This document shows, piece by piece, positions 11,042 through 20,998 of a stretch of DNA of 64,000 nucleotides. The translations under genes were made by a program, and so were the position numbers. Position 1 is the first letter of the stretch, and each line of letters starts with the position of its first letter. The DNA lies in the NCBI GenBank assembly GCA_029204225.1, contig CM055097.1, positions 28,755,192 to 28,819,191 of the forward strand, in the 5' to 3' direction. Source of the DNA: Diphasiastrum complanatum (taxonomy: Eukaryota > Streptophyta > Lycopodiopsida > Lycopodiales > Lycopodiaceae). The notes beneath the pieces were generated by a model that saw only the letters and a list, made by a program, of their open reading frames with translations, did not search any database and was not told the DNA's origin.

Positions 11042-11732
11042 TGTGAAAAATTGCCTACATTGGCAAATCTAGCCATGTAGAATATTGTACATTTTGTCAA
11101 TATTGTTTGTTGGTTACTTGAATGGCCAAAGTGCCACTTGTACATACACACCTAAAGTAGGTTACCACGAGTCAAGAGGAGTGGTCGTGTCTATTTGGTA
11201 GTGATTCCTACTTTGTAGGATCTAGACCATGATTTATGATGAGATTTGTACCTACCATGCACCTACCAAGCATGACTCTTGGATCTAGGCTAGGGTTTTC
11301 ACATTAGGGCAAGAAAGTGGAGTCTACTTCCTTATTACATGCTGGATTTTCACCTAACTTTGCAAAGGAAGTGTGTTTTACTATGTATTTCCATTCTCCA
11401 TAGTGAGAAGATAGAAACTTTTTGGAGCCTCAAGGAGAAACTCGAGTTTCCTCTCATTGTATGGTGATTACTCTATTTTTCCAATAAAACCCAGCTTTGG
11501 CACTTTGTAAACACTGTCTACAGGCCGTACTACAGCCTTATTTCCACACGTGTGGAGTTGGATTAGACTATTTGATCAATGCTTTGATTGTCTATACTTG
11601 TTTCCTATCAAGCTGTTAAACTAGATCTTGTTTTATGATGACTAGTTTCTGATAGATTGTTTAACAAGCATACAATCACCTTGTGGATCATTCAAAGATC
11701 CATTTATGGTCCTTAGTACTGTACTTTTCACA
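11042..11732 (+). repeat. Solo LTR of copia family 2, copy A
   Basis: A 691-bp LTR with ends TGTGAAAA and TTTTCACA (8-bp perfect inverted ends). It is flanked by AAAGT at 11037-11041 and AAACT at 11733-11737, a 5-bp target duplication with one change; copy B keeps AAAGT on both sides. The same LTR at the same site in copy C (46814-47504) is followed by a primer site and a gag-pol region, so here the internal part has been lost by LTR-LTR recombination. Confidence 0.93.
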
Positions 11733-11737
11733 AAACT

Positions 11738-11876
11738 GACCATTAAGCGGTATAAGGTGTTCTGTGATCTAATACATGCCTTAATTAATGCACCCATTTT
11801 GTGACCGTCGGATTGGAGCAAACCATTTTATATACATTACGATGCATCTCAAGTAGCTGTTGGGTGCATGGTTTAG
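11738..11876 (+). pseudogene. Ty3/gypsy RNase H fragment, copy A
   Basis: After the solo LTR the gypsy frame resumes with 'CDLIHALINAPIL', a TGA stop, and then 'DWSKPFYIHYDASQVAVG', the start of the RNase H domain with its catalytic Asp. It ends in a stop at 11874-11876. The rest of RNase H and integrase is missing. Confidence 0.85.
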
Positions 11877-12192
11877 TACTCCGTATTATCCTAGGGGTAC
11901 ATAATTCATGATCCCTTTATATATCATATATAAATATATATATGATACAATGAGATTATAGTTAAAATAAAACTTAAACAACAAGGGAGAAAAACAACAA
12001 GGCAGTAGCCTGCTATCATCTTTCATCGAAGATAGCCTCACACTTGACCTGGCTACACTCTCCCATCTATCCAACAACTTATTATGTGGAAGACACTGCT
12101 CAACCATGATAGTTCTAGTATATTATTCGTATGATCCTAATGCTCAAGTGATTGATCCAAATGTCCTGATCTACGATCCAAACTAAGATGTG

Positions 12193-13060
12193 TTTGTAAC
12201 ACAACAATTTTTAGCAATACGTGGGTGTTTTGTCTGTGCAGGTAAACATCCTAGCATTCGTTGCCCATAACAACTTCATTTTCCACCAACTTGTGAAAAT
12301 TGTGGCATTGAACACCATGTTAAGGATTGCCCTTCACGATCTAAACCTGCCACTCTTGACTGCTTCATGCAAGTAGAAACTCTGCCAGCATGGGTCATGA
12401 TTCGAACACAACAACACCAAGCCACTACCATTGCACCCATCAGAACCCAGAAGCACTTCATACCCCTGAGTGAATGTTCTATGTCCATTGTATACCCTCA
12501 ACCATCCGAAGAAATTAGCCTGAATCACAAATACCATCAGCAGATTCAAAATCTAGACCAACACTCTTCCACCTGCCATAGAGTGCCCCACACATCTCTC
12601 GAGAATAAAACTCTAGGGAGATCTGTTACAAGCCAACGTCACACTTTCCTTCCACGTTTTATGGAAGCATGCAGGTCAATGAAAACAACAATTCCAATCC
12701 ACTGAAACCACCACCCTTGACGAGCTTCCTGAAATGCCATTACACCTAACCAATCCACTCAGTGAAAGGGGCAATATCAAGATTCCAGCAACTGATCGCC
12801 AATCCTGAGAAGTATTAGTTGTGTTAGATGGTGGCTCAGGTGTCAATATCATCTCCACGTCTCTCATGCTGGAATGGAACTTGAAAGACAAACTCACCAA
12901 ATTCACTTGTCAGCTTAGGATGGCCGATCAAAGTGTCGTCCGAATTACGGATTTTCTTCCACAAATTATGATTAAATTGGGAGGCCTAAAATTCACCATA
13001 GACCTGGTTGTATTTGATATTCCTGGTAACGCCTATTCTTATGAGTTACTGCTTGGTTGA
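12193..13060 (+). pseudogene. Ty3/gypsy gag C-terminus and protease, copy A
   Basis: Two zinc knuckles lie at about 12222-12345: 'CFVCAGKHPSIRC' and 'CENCGIEHHVKDC', both with slightly shortened Cys-His spacing, separated by a stop. A plus-strand aspartic protease follows at 12821-13060: 'LDGGSGVNIIS' holds the catalytic Asp (DGG in place of the usual DTG/DSG), and 'YELLLG' then a stop before PWL matches the C-terminal protease motif. Several stops and frame changes make it non-functional. It lies downstream of an RNase H fragment, an order that does not occur within one element, so either two gypsy copies or a rearranged one is present. Confidence 0.8.
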
Positions 13061-13231
13061 CCATGGCTCACCAATGCAAAGGTCGTTCAAGAATGGAGCA
13101 AAGGGTAGTCACTTTTGGTTATAGAGAGAGCTCCGTTACCATTGCTTCATCTGGAAAACTCAAACCAGCCCGATGTGAAAGATTCAACTAGTTTAGTCAT
13201 ATTTGCTACATTTCTTTATATGGCAAATTGA

Positions 13232-14431
13232 GGCCAACTTTATATTAGACTTAGAGTTTGACTTTTCAAAGTTAATTTGTCTAAATTTCATTTGAATAAA
13301 TACTTTTTGAAAGTGCGGGAAAGTTAGAAGTCGAGTTAGAGTAGATTCAAATTTGAATGTTGGGTACATTGAATCTAGTCCCAACAATAGTAGGGTTTAC
13401 ATTTTGGATGGAAAGCCAAGTGGCCAAATAGGGTTTGGACCTGTTATAAAAGGATGTAACTTGTAGAAAAATAGATCTTCTCTCTTCTCTATCTCATTTC
13501 ATGCTTATACATGGTTCTCTTGGTTTCTACTATCCATTGGTGCACTATACTTGTGATTGCTTGCAATTCTATGTGTGTAATGATCTACATTTGTTATTTC
13601 TGGATCCACGCATGTGAAATACAATAGCTTGTTGGTTTTGTACGGACAACAACATTTGTTTTCTTTCTAAAATTAAGATCAATTTATGGATTTGGATCAT
13701 CATTGATCTAAATTCTTTCACATTCGATACCATGATAATGATTCATCCACTAAAAATTATGTGTTTTGAGCCATACCAGTCCACCCAAGATAAAGGTCAT
13801 TATGTGAAATCTACTGATATCATAAACTGGAGTCACAGTTTGGCAATGATTGATCGTGTGAATGTTGACTATTGTGCTCAAAATTAGGCTGATTGTGCCT
13901 ATATTCCCATGGCCGATAACAAACAACCTCCTGATCTAGACACACCTATCATTAATATCAATTATATCAATATTCAACCACACAAGGATGAGTTGGTAAA
14001 TGTTGCAGACTGCCTATTGATGAATCGAAAGATATTTTCGTAGATAATAAAAATGTCTTGAGAATATAGAATTGCCCAGAAGATTTGGACATTTCTAAGA
14101 TACTCAACTACATGGAGGCATGTCCAATTAAAGCATTTCCCTAACATTCGTCCAAGGTAGAACCAGTCGCCAAGGACATGGTTGAAAAACGTGATACCAG
14201 AGTCTATTGTGTCAATGACCCAATTTCCGATGGGACCTATGTGAGGAGAAAACAATTTATCAAATCGACGATGAGATCCTCCATGACATGCCAGCGATTC
14301 CTCATCTGAACACCTCACGTCCTCAGAAGCCACGACCACGTGGCAATACCATGAAGGAGAAAATGAAAAAATGACTTTTAACCTCCCGAAGACCTGACTA
14401 CCGCTCAGGAAGTTCATGAGATCGCTTTAGC
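13232..14431. other. Single-copy DNA; possible promoter-like stretch, no clear gene
   Basis: The homology to copy B ends at 13231. A TATA-like TATAAAAGG at 13445-13453 followed by a CT-rich stretch resembles an LTR or gene promoter, but no matching LTR end is visible. From about 13770 the plus strand reads 'EPYQSTQDKGHYVKSTDII' and further polar peptides with many stops to about 14350. This may be more gypsy polyprotein between protease and RT, which I cannot confirm. Confidence 0.4.
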
Positions 14432-14985
14432 TCATACACCTATCCCATAATCTCCCAAATCTCCATCAATGCAATTAAAGGGCAAAGCGAGCATTCTCAA
14501 CAATTGATAGGATGTAGGTAGAGACTTCATGAAGTACATTAGCTGTTGTGGTGCTGAGACCTGATGCTCTTGTCCAGATATAGCAAGTTGAGCAAAGATC
14601 GTTTTGATCTTCTCAACATGCTGATCCAACTAGTTGCCATCCCATCGTAGACTTTGCAACTGGTTGTGTAGGTGCATCACTGATGTAGTAGTCCTCACTT
14701 TGTACTTCTACTTTAGTTTTTCCCACACTTCATGGTTGCTCTCATAGTCTTCGACCTGCATGAAGATTTCTTCGTTTATGGATGAAACGATGATTGCCAT
14801 TGCGTGCTCATCCTTTCTGATCCATTCAGCTCTCTTGGGGTCTCCCTCTGGTGGCTATTGTTCTGTGAGATCGGTCACTGACCAGATTCCTTCACCCTTC
14901 AAGAGTGTTTTGATTTTGAACTTCCAAAATCGATAATTTGCGCCATCAAGATTGATTGCAATCCTTGTCTGAATCGTTGTAGTCA
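14432..14985 (-). pseudogene. Ty1/copia gag remnant (family 3)
   Basis: The minus strand from an ATG at 14985 reads 'MTTTIQTRIAINLDGANYR', then '...WEKLK', and after a stop and frame change 'HVEKIKTIFAQLAISGQE' and 'LMYFMKSLPTSYQLLR'. This is the standard copia gag (DUF4219/UBN2 type) that binds element RNA and forms the particle. The primer site lies just upstream at 15008-15019. Stops (for example a TAG in 'TEQ*PP') and frameshifts inactivate it, and everything after mid-gag is missing. It is unrelated in sequence to the two copia families in the repeated units. Confidence 0.87.
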
Positions 14986-15007
14986 TGTTGTGTTGCCTAG
15001 ACAATTC

Positions 15008-15019
15008 GCTCTGATACCA
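15008..15019 (-). other. Primer-binding site of copia family 3
   Basis: The minus strand reads TGGTATCAGAGC, a perfect plant copia primer site for initiator-Met tRNA. It sits 22 bases upstream of the gag ATG and directly abuts the TG start of an LTR at 15020. Confidence 0.93.
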
Positions 15020-15540
15020 TGTAGATTTTCAATTGTTTGGAGACAGGTTTTCTAGCTGCTCTTTCTTGTGCTCCTTTTGCTAGCTTGTGGAATTTTATAG
15101 GATCCTAAACAAATGACTACAGATCACAGACTTCAACGCATCCAATTAGCAAAAATGACACGACAATCAGAGATGGAAGAACTGAGAGCATTCATATTCT
15201 GTACATTCCTTTTGTTTCGAGTGAGTCAATCAGTGTTGGTGGCCTGTTGCTCCCCTTACAAAAGTCGATATGTTCTGCTCATTAGAAGACTTTCATGCAT
15301 AGCTGATAATGCTAATAGTATGCTAACACTGCTCTTGACTTCTTCATGACTTTTTTTTTTTTTTTTTTCGTTCTATGCTTATCCCATCTGAAAAAATTAC
15401 AAGATTACTTAGCAACAATTTACAAGATATGTTTAATGCTAGTTAGCTACCCTTTGATAACGTTGCCTTTGGCAGCTAAGCGTGATAGTACAATACTCCA
15501 CGCTTGTCGAGCTGCTAACTGCTAGCTCAACTTGTCCAAC
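15020..15540 (-). repeat. LTR of copia family 3, outer end unresolved
   Basis: The LTR begins TGTAGATTTTC next to the primer site. I could not find a matching inverted end, so the outer limit is only a guess. The interval includes an 18-base T run (about 15350-15369). Confidence 0.5.
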
Positions 15541-15542
15541 TT

Positions 15543-18186
15543 TTGGTTTCGGCACGAGGTTCATCTTCAGCACTTTGGTACTTCGGCTCTAGTGACTTTG
15601 ACTTTGGACTCTTCGGACATTTGGTTGTAGGGGCAAACGGCGAGCACTTCGGTGTTGAGTACTTCAGCTTTTGCCTACGCCTTCAGCTTTTTTGGCTTCG
15701 GGGAATGCCAGAGAATGGTTGCAAGAGTTCACCGTTTCCAACATATCCTAGCACCAAGAAGCGAACCAATCCACAAATATCTGAAGACCATGCAACACCT
15801 GCACCCCCCACGAAGAAGCAAAAGGGTAAGGAAGTTGTTCAAAGCATCAACGACAATGTGTCCCTTGATATCTTATCAAGCGATATAGGAGCAGAATATG
15901 CTGATTCAGGAGGGAGCCTTAAATCCTCACAAGTCCCAAGAAAAGTTTTGGTACACCAAGAGGCCTTACTCCAACAGGACCGACAAAGACGACAAGCAGT
16001 AGCAGCATCAGGTAGCTCTTTGGGCAATTGCACTTTCGGATCAAGTTCATTGGGAGTGGTCTGGCCAACTACAATAACTTCAGCTGTTTAGGTATCTCCT
16101 CCTAACACTGCTACCATTTCACCACTTACTGCCACATACATCCCTTCTTTCACACCTAACATGGATTTCGATACCACTATTCCGAAAAAGCCCTCCTCTA
16201 TACTCTACTTGACTCTGTGGTCAACGTAGATGATTTTGCATTACAATTACTAACACAAAACACATCCACCACTGTCACAACTAATCCAATCCACTCTTCT
16301 CCTCCAAAACCTCAATCACCTCCACCTTCATCTCCTCCAAAACCTCAATCATCTCCAACCTCATTTTCTCAGAATCCATCTTCTCCACCAATTCCAGATC
16401 TTCTTCCATATAACCCTATGCCTCACCCCAACTATGGCCGCTCCTTCCTTGACATTGGACTTTGGGAGTAATTACCACTAGCAGCCCAAAAATCAGTATG
16501 GTTGGTCAATTAGCTACAATACCACATTTTTAGCACATTTTTAGGACAACAAGCACTAAGGCAGGTGGAAGATGGAGCAATTTCACAACTTTAGCAGGAT
16601 AAGGCAAAGTTGGGGCTGATCTCGATCAACAACAACTGTAGATCCAAAATCTAAATGCACAACTCTTGTAGTAGCAAAAAATGATTAGCCACCTCCAGAA
16701 CTAGCTCCAGTTAGAAGATCAAACCATTTTCGACCTGCAAAATACTATGACAAGCCTTATGGAACGTGATGACGCCTTGGCAGTTGCACGTTCCGCTATG
16801 AAGGATCCGCTGGCATAGGTCAATTTCACATATTTTGCACCTCCAACTATTCTCGAGGGAACTCAGATTCCAATGATGGCATATCAACAATTGGCACAAA
16901 AGAGCAAAGGCCACAACAGAGCAACACATCCAAGTATAACAATCCTATACTGCTTCTGTCGATGCCCTCAATCAACACATTGCCACCTTGGAAGAGAAAT
17001 TAAAGACAACTATCCAATCAACATCCTCTGTCCATGCAAAACATGCCCAGTTTCACCAATCTGGGCCAAAGTACGATGGGTCAGATGGTGGTGATGGGGC
17101 GGGATTTCAGGAGCCTGCATCAACTAATCAGGGGTCATCCTTTAATGGCCTAGCTCAAGTGTCGACAGCTCCACCAACCAACCCGCAAAGCACTGGTGGT
17201 ACTTCCTCCCAACACCCCCTCTTTTTTTTCGCTTCTAATCCCATTGACACAACTAACTTTCCCTTCATCCAACCCCAATTTTCTCCTGAATCCCAATGCA
17301 TTTCTAAATCCAGTCCTTCACCACCTCTCTCTCCTCAACCCGATCCACAACATCAACATACCTTGGCAGCTAAAGCCCCTTCAATAAGACATAGAATCAC
17401 TCCAAATGAGCCTAGCAAGGATCTACAGATCCTTTAAGAGTTTGCAAAGAAGTTTCAGCCCAAGGAGCAAGGTGGATACATTCTTCCGAACCTCGACAAA
17501 TGCCAAACTCATAAAGAAGCAGTCAAACTCCTTGATCCACAACCAACATGGCACCATAAACTGTTTCTACAAAGCAAAACCTCCATGGCATGGTATCTCG
17601 ATGCACCAGTCTATATGTGCATCAATTCCTATTATTATCCAGTAATCATCGAGAGCCGTTTGCTGACACGAATGTTAAAAACAAGATTCATTGGCCCAAG
17701 TTGACAAGTGTGAATACTGACAACTCGACAGACAACATGATCACAAATTGTCGCGTATTCTACCAACAACAGCATGGCAGCCCCGATCATGATGTGCGAT
17801 ATTTTGCAGACAATTATGGCCTGGTGGCATCTTTGGCAGAACTACAAGGTTATTAGAATTGGGGACTCCCATCAATCGCCATCGATATCAATCATCCCTT
17901 AAAGACTGAAGCCGACCACATCAACATAGGACGAATTTATTACAGGGTAGCTCTAACTTCGGCGCTCCATGTTGATATGGTCAAGCTATGGAAAACACAT
18001 GGCTTTCTCCACAGTATGCTATATTACTATACCCCAAGGCCCTTCTTTAAAAAATTATGTTGGCAAATGCTAGAAGGGATCAACAAGAAAATCCACCAAA
18101 CATGGCAACAACAATCCTGCCTCCATGAAGCCCAACAGATTTGGGACAAAAAAACTTCGATTGGTGTGAGACCACCAATCCAATAA
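15543..18186 (+). pseudogene. Broken polyprotein-like gene next to a 3' LTR
   Basis: Several plus-strand frames in series look like one damaged gene. They are a Gln/Ser-rich N-terminal part (15543-16091, with 'TKKQKGKEVV'), a Pro/Ser-rich stretch (16217-16471), a short coiled-coil piece (about 16960-17040, 'ALNQHIATLEEKLKTT'), a second Pro/Ser-rich region to 17437, and a globular-looking C-terminal part (17438-18186). In that last part 'PTWHHKLFLQSKTSMAWYL' and 'WQMLEGINKKIHQTWQQQ' are read across single stops. TAG at 17854-17856 is an isolated in-frame stop. The final stop lies at the polypurine tract of an LTR, which places the gene at the 3' end of an LTR element. I find no RT, integrase or zinc knuckle, so it may be the gag-like or accessory ORF of a non-autonomous element. 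Function unrecognised. Confidence 0.5.
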
Positions 18187-18195
18187 GGAGGGGGA
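18185..18195 (+). other. Polypurine tract
   Basis: AAGGAGGGGGA lies three bases before TGTTAGC at 18199, as expected for plus-strand priming of an LTR retroelement. It overlaps the last stop codon of the polyprotein-like gene. Confidence 0.75.
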
Positions 18196-18198
18196 TAA

Positions 18199-18767
18199 TG
18201 TTAGCAAAAAAATATAAAAAAATAAATAAAACACCGTGACACGTGTATTGTAAGTCCACGTGTGAGTACTTGTTAATAGATTTCTACCATGGCATATGTG
18301 TTATAAGACCATGGGTAGAAGCTTAAATAAATTCTAAACTTCTAAGTTAGAAGCTTAAGTTAGAAACTTAAGCTTAAAAACTTAAAAGATTCTAAGTTAT
18401 CTTAAGTTCTAAGTTTAGAGACTTAAACTTTCTAAGTTAGAAGTTGTGAAGCCTTAGAATGGCAAGTTAGAAGTCTAATCCCATAAGTTAGTGGATACTT
18501 ATGGAAGGCCCTTCTTGCTATAAAAGAGAGGCATTTTTCTTGTAAATAAGACTTTGAGATTATGACAAATTGCCACCTTGTGATTATCTTGTTATTTCAT
18601 TGTGTTCTCATTGGAAGGTGAATAGCTTGAGGGAAGGTGCTCGGACCTCCTCTTGCCTCTTCATAGGTTTTTCATTGTGGCATGCTTTTATTGCTTATTG
18701 CTTAATTAGCCGCAATCATTATTATCATTCCCTTTGGGTGTGTTGGCTTGGATGTTGATGCCAACTA
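18199..18767 (+). repeat. Probable 3' LTR of an unclassified element
   Basis: It starts TGTTAGC directly after the polypurine tract and contains a TATA box, TATAAAAG, at 18519-18526. The end near 18767 (GCCAACTA) is only loosely inverted to the start, so the right limit is uncertain. No 5' partner was found in the window. Confidence 0.55.
18319..18475. repeat. Cluster of TTCTAAGTTAGAAGCTTAAG-type motifs
   Basis: Within the LTR, upstream of its TATA box, short inverted and direct motifs such as CTTAAGTT and TCTAAGTTAGAAG recur about eight times. This is an LTR U3-like arrangement and a possible enhancer region. Confidence 0.6.
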
Positions 18768-19903
18768 TAAAATGAATTCCTATTAAAGGATCTTAGATTA
18801 CTTGGAGAACGGATATTAAAGAGCTGCTTCTGATGAGAGTATCAGCGTAGGTGTCTTAGACAATCGTTCAGATTAATTGCGAAAACTATTAGGTGTCTAA
18901 GACAGCCATGCAATTCACTGATTTTTTGATATAAAGGAATGTAATTACAATTAGGCGTCAAACACAACCATACATTTTCTTGTCTGTGACATTATTAGCC
19001 GATATTTTCGCACAAAAAATCATCTAATATTGAAGTTTGAATTTGCAAAACTAGAGAAAACCGGCATGTAGGGATTCTTGCCTCTTGCAGCTTTTTGGTG
19101 GATCTCACTTCTTTTTGCTTCCAGGTGGTTGAATTGACCTCCAAGTAGGTGGAATCTTAGATCTTGATGTACTTTCAACCTATTGATCATGATTATGGAC
19201 TTTCTCCATAGAAATTGATGGGAATCAATGGATTTTTCAGGAGTCTTTTGTGATTTTTCACCTAGAATTCAGAATTTTTGCTTGAAATTTATCAAAGCAC
19301 TGATATAGTACATTTTTCCAGATTGTAATTGCTGTTTTATAGTCATTGATTGGATCTAATGATTGCATGCTAGTTGAAAAGTCAGATAGTGACTTTTAGC
19401 CAAAAATTGGAGTTTTTGGACTAGAAATGGGCCATAAAACGACAATTGACTGAAATCAGAACTTTTAGTGCTTGCATGTAATTTATTTACAGGGATTTGG
19501 ATCTGATTGCACTTAATTGTGGATTTGATCTACAAAAATGGTCAAAAAACACGGTTTTTTGATGGCTTTTGCACTAATTTTGGGAATTTTCACAAAATTC
19601 TTTGCCAATAATTTGCATGAACATTTTTAGAGGTGTAATTATACTTTAATAAGGCTTTCATTAAGTTTTGTTTAGGATTGGACACAATTAAGGGTCTCAA
19701 AAAGTCAAAAAATAGTGTATTTTTTTAGCTTGAATAGCTTTTAATTGGTGGTCTGAACCTGCTAGCTTAAACTCCCAAAAAATAAGCAAGCCCAGAGGGG
19801 ATGAGCCTAAAAATTATTTAGGCAAGGCCACACAACTAGCCTAAACTTTTTTGGCATTCTTTAGGGTCACCTTCCATAATACCTAAAGAAAGTAAACAAT
19901 GGT
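18768..19903. other. No gene seen
   Basis: AT-rich sequence without a coding frame. The stretch at 19790-19880 resembles, in reverse, part of 27990-28090 (shared core close to TAGGCTCAWCCCCTCTGGGC and CACCTTCCATAATAC), so both probably descend from one unnamed repeat family. Confidence 0.5.
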
Positions 19904-19923
19904 GTGAGTGAGTGTAAACAATG

Positions 19924-20005
19924 CTTCTTGGTTTCCAAGGGGGGCCTCGAGCCTGGGACCAAAGAAACTTTGGATGCCAAGGTAACGCTGAGCCAACCCC
20001 ATTGG
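19924..20005 (-). mobile_element. tRNA-derived retroposon (SINE-like) of about 82 bp
   Basis: On the minus strand an A-box-like TGGCTCAGCGT (19985-19995) is followed about 31 bases later by a B-box-like GGCTCGAGGCC (19943-19953). These are the two RNA polymerase III promoter elements at tRNA-like spacing. The segment is flanked by a perfect 16-bp direct repeat, GTGAGTGTAAACAATG (19908-19923 and 20006-20021), which looks like a target-site duplication from retroposition. It is too degenerate to fold as a functional tRNA by eye. A SINE or a tRNA retro-pseudogene are both possible. Confidence 0.6.
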
Positions 20006-20035
20006 GTGAGTGTAAACAATGATGTGAGTGAGTGC

Positions 20036-20998
20036 AATATCCTTGCACAAGGATATATCCTTGCAGATCACTAAAAGGGAAAACGCCCGATCCAAAACTA
20101 AAAATTCCAAAAGCTCATGTGACCAGTCTTAGAGCTCCTTTCCATGTTCACCCCCTCCCCCGGCAGAGACAACATGGGTTGCTGAAGCACTTGAGAGAGT
20201 TTGCAAGTTTTCAAGAAATCAGTTCTTGGACCAGTTCTCTGAAGTGGAAAGATGAGGTAGGGTGACTCACACACACACAAGGGGGTGAGCATGGAAAGGG
20301 CATCTTAGAGGAATGGCTAGTGACTTCCTCCATGTGCCTTAGGTGTGAACATTATCTATTTCTTAAACAGCAAATGATCATAGAACAAAACACAGCAGCA
20401 TAAAAGAGCTAGTAAGATGGTGCAAGGAGGGAAAATGAAACTACAAAAGATAGCTTGAGTTGCTGACATCAATCTGATCAATGCATGTTTCCAGTGCAGG
20501 CATGAGACTTGTTCATACACATATGTTGCTATTTCAAAGATCGGACGTCACAAATTTAAGACTATAATACACCCGGCTACAAGCACTCTGTCACAAAGGA
20601 GAACTGCATATTGCCCTACCATGCACTTTTGAATAATATCATGTTATAAATGTAGCAGTGATTCAGAAATTTTGTTGATATGGCTGTCTGTCCAATAATT
20701 GCTCAGAAAACCGATTCCAACAACCAGGTTCTGCCTCTTCCACAAACACGATGTGCTAGTAGCTACACGGTCGTATGAAGGTTGAGAATACACTACCATA
20801 CGGTTCTTTAATTCCTCTGAAATTCTGAATGATAGGCAGAAAAACTTATTGACAAAGGGAAACATCAAGGTCACAGGTGAGTAAAGCGACTCAATTCTTC
20901 ATAATTTTTCGCGATTCCTGACGGATCCACAGATTCGAAGGACTAACAATATAGCTTACCGATCAGTTGTTGTGTTAGGACACAGAATGCCTCAAGTT
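20036..20998. other. Downstream region of the NPH3 gene; no other gene seen
   Basis: A 20-bp near-palindrome built on ATATCCTTGCACAAGGATAT lies at about 20036-20055. Small ORFs occur on both strands without recognisable domains. The end of the NPH3 transcript presumably falls here, but I cannot pick a polyadenylation site with confidence. Confidence 0.5.

Larger units (their letters stand above)
1..13231. repeat. Composite repeat unit, copy A (left edge outside window)
   Basis: This whole stretch recurs, nearly colinear, at 28463-37896 (B), 37936-46813 (C) and 54244-64000 (D). Against copy B I count by eye only about nine substitutions over the 8.7 kb from 4524 to 13231; C and D differ at roughly 1-2% of sites. 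The similarity to B stops at 13231 inside a gypsy remnant, where A runs on into single-copy DNA. It is therefore a recent segmental duplication of nested transposon debris rather than a single mobile element. Confidence 0.93.

Noticed and set aside
11076-11732. Solo LTR starting at TGTAGAATATT
   Set aside because: TGTGAAAA at 11042 gives an 8-bp inverted end and a 5-bp target duplication; the later start gives neither.
15548-15559. TTCGGCACGAGG, matching part of a common cDNA-library EcoRI adaptor
   Set aside because: Only 12 bases match, the AATT start is missing, and the neighbourhood is rich in CTTCGG motifs. In a long-read genomic assembly coincidence is more likely than vector.
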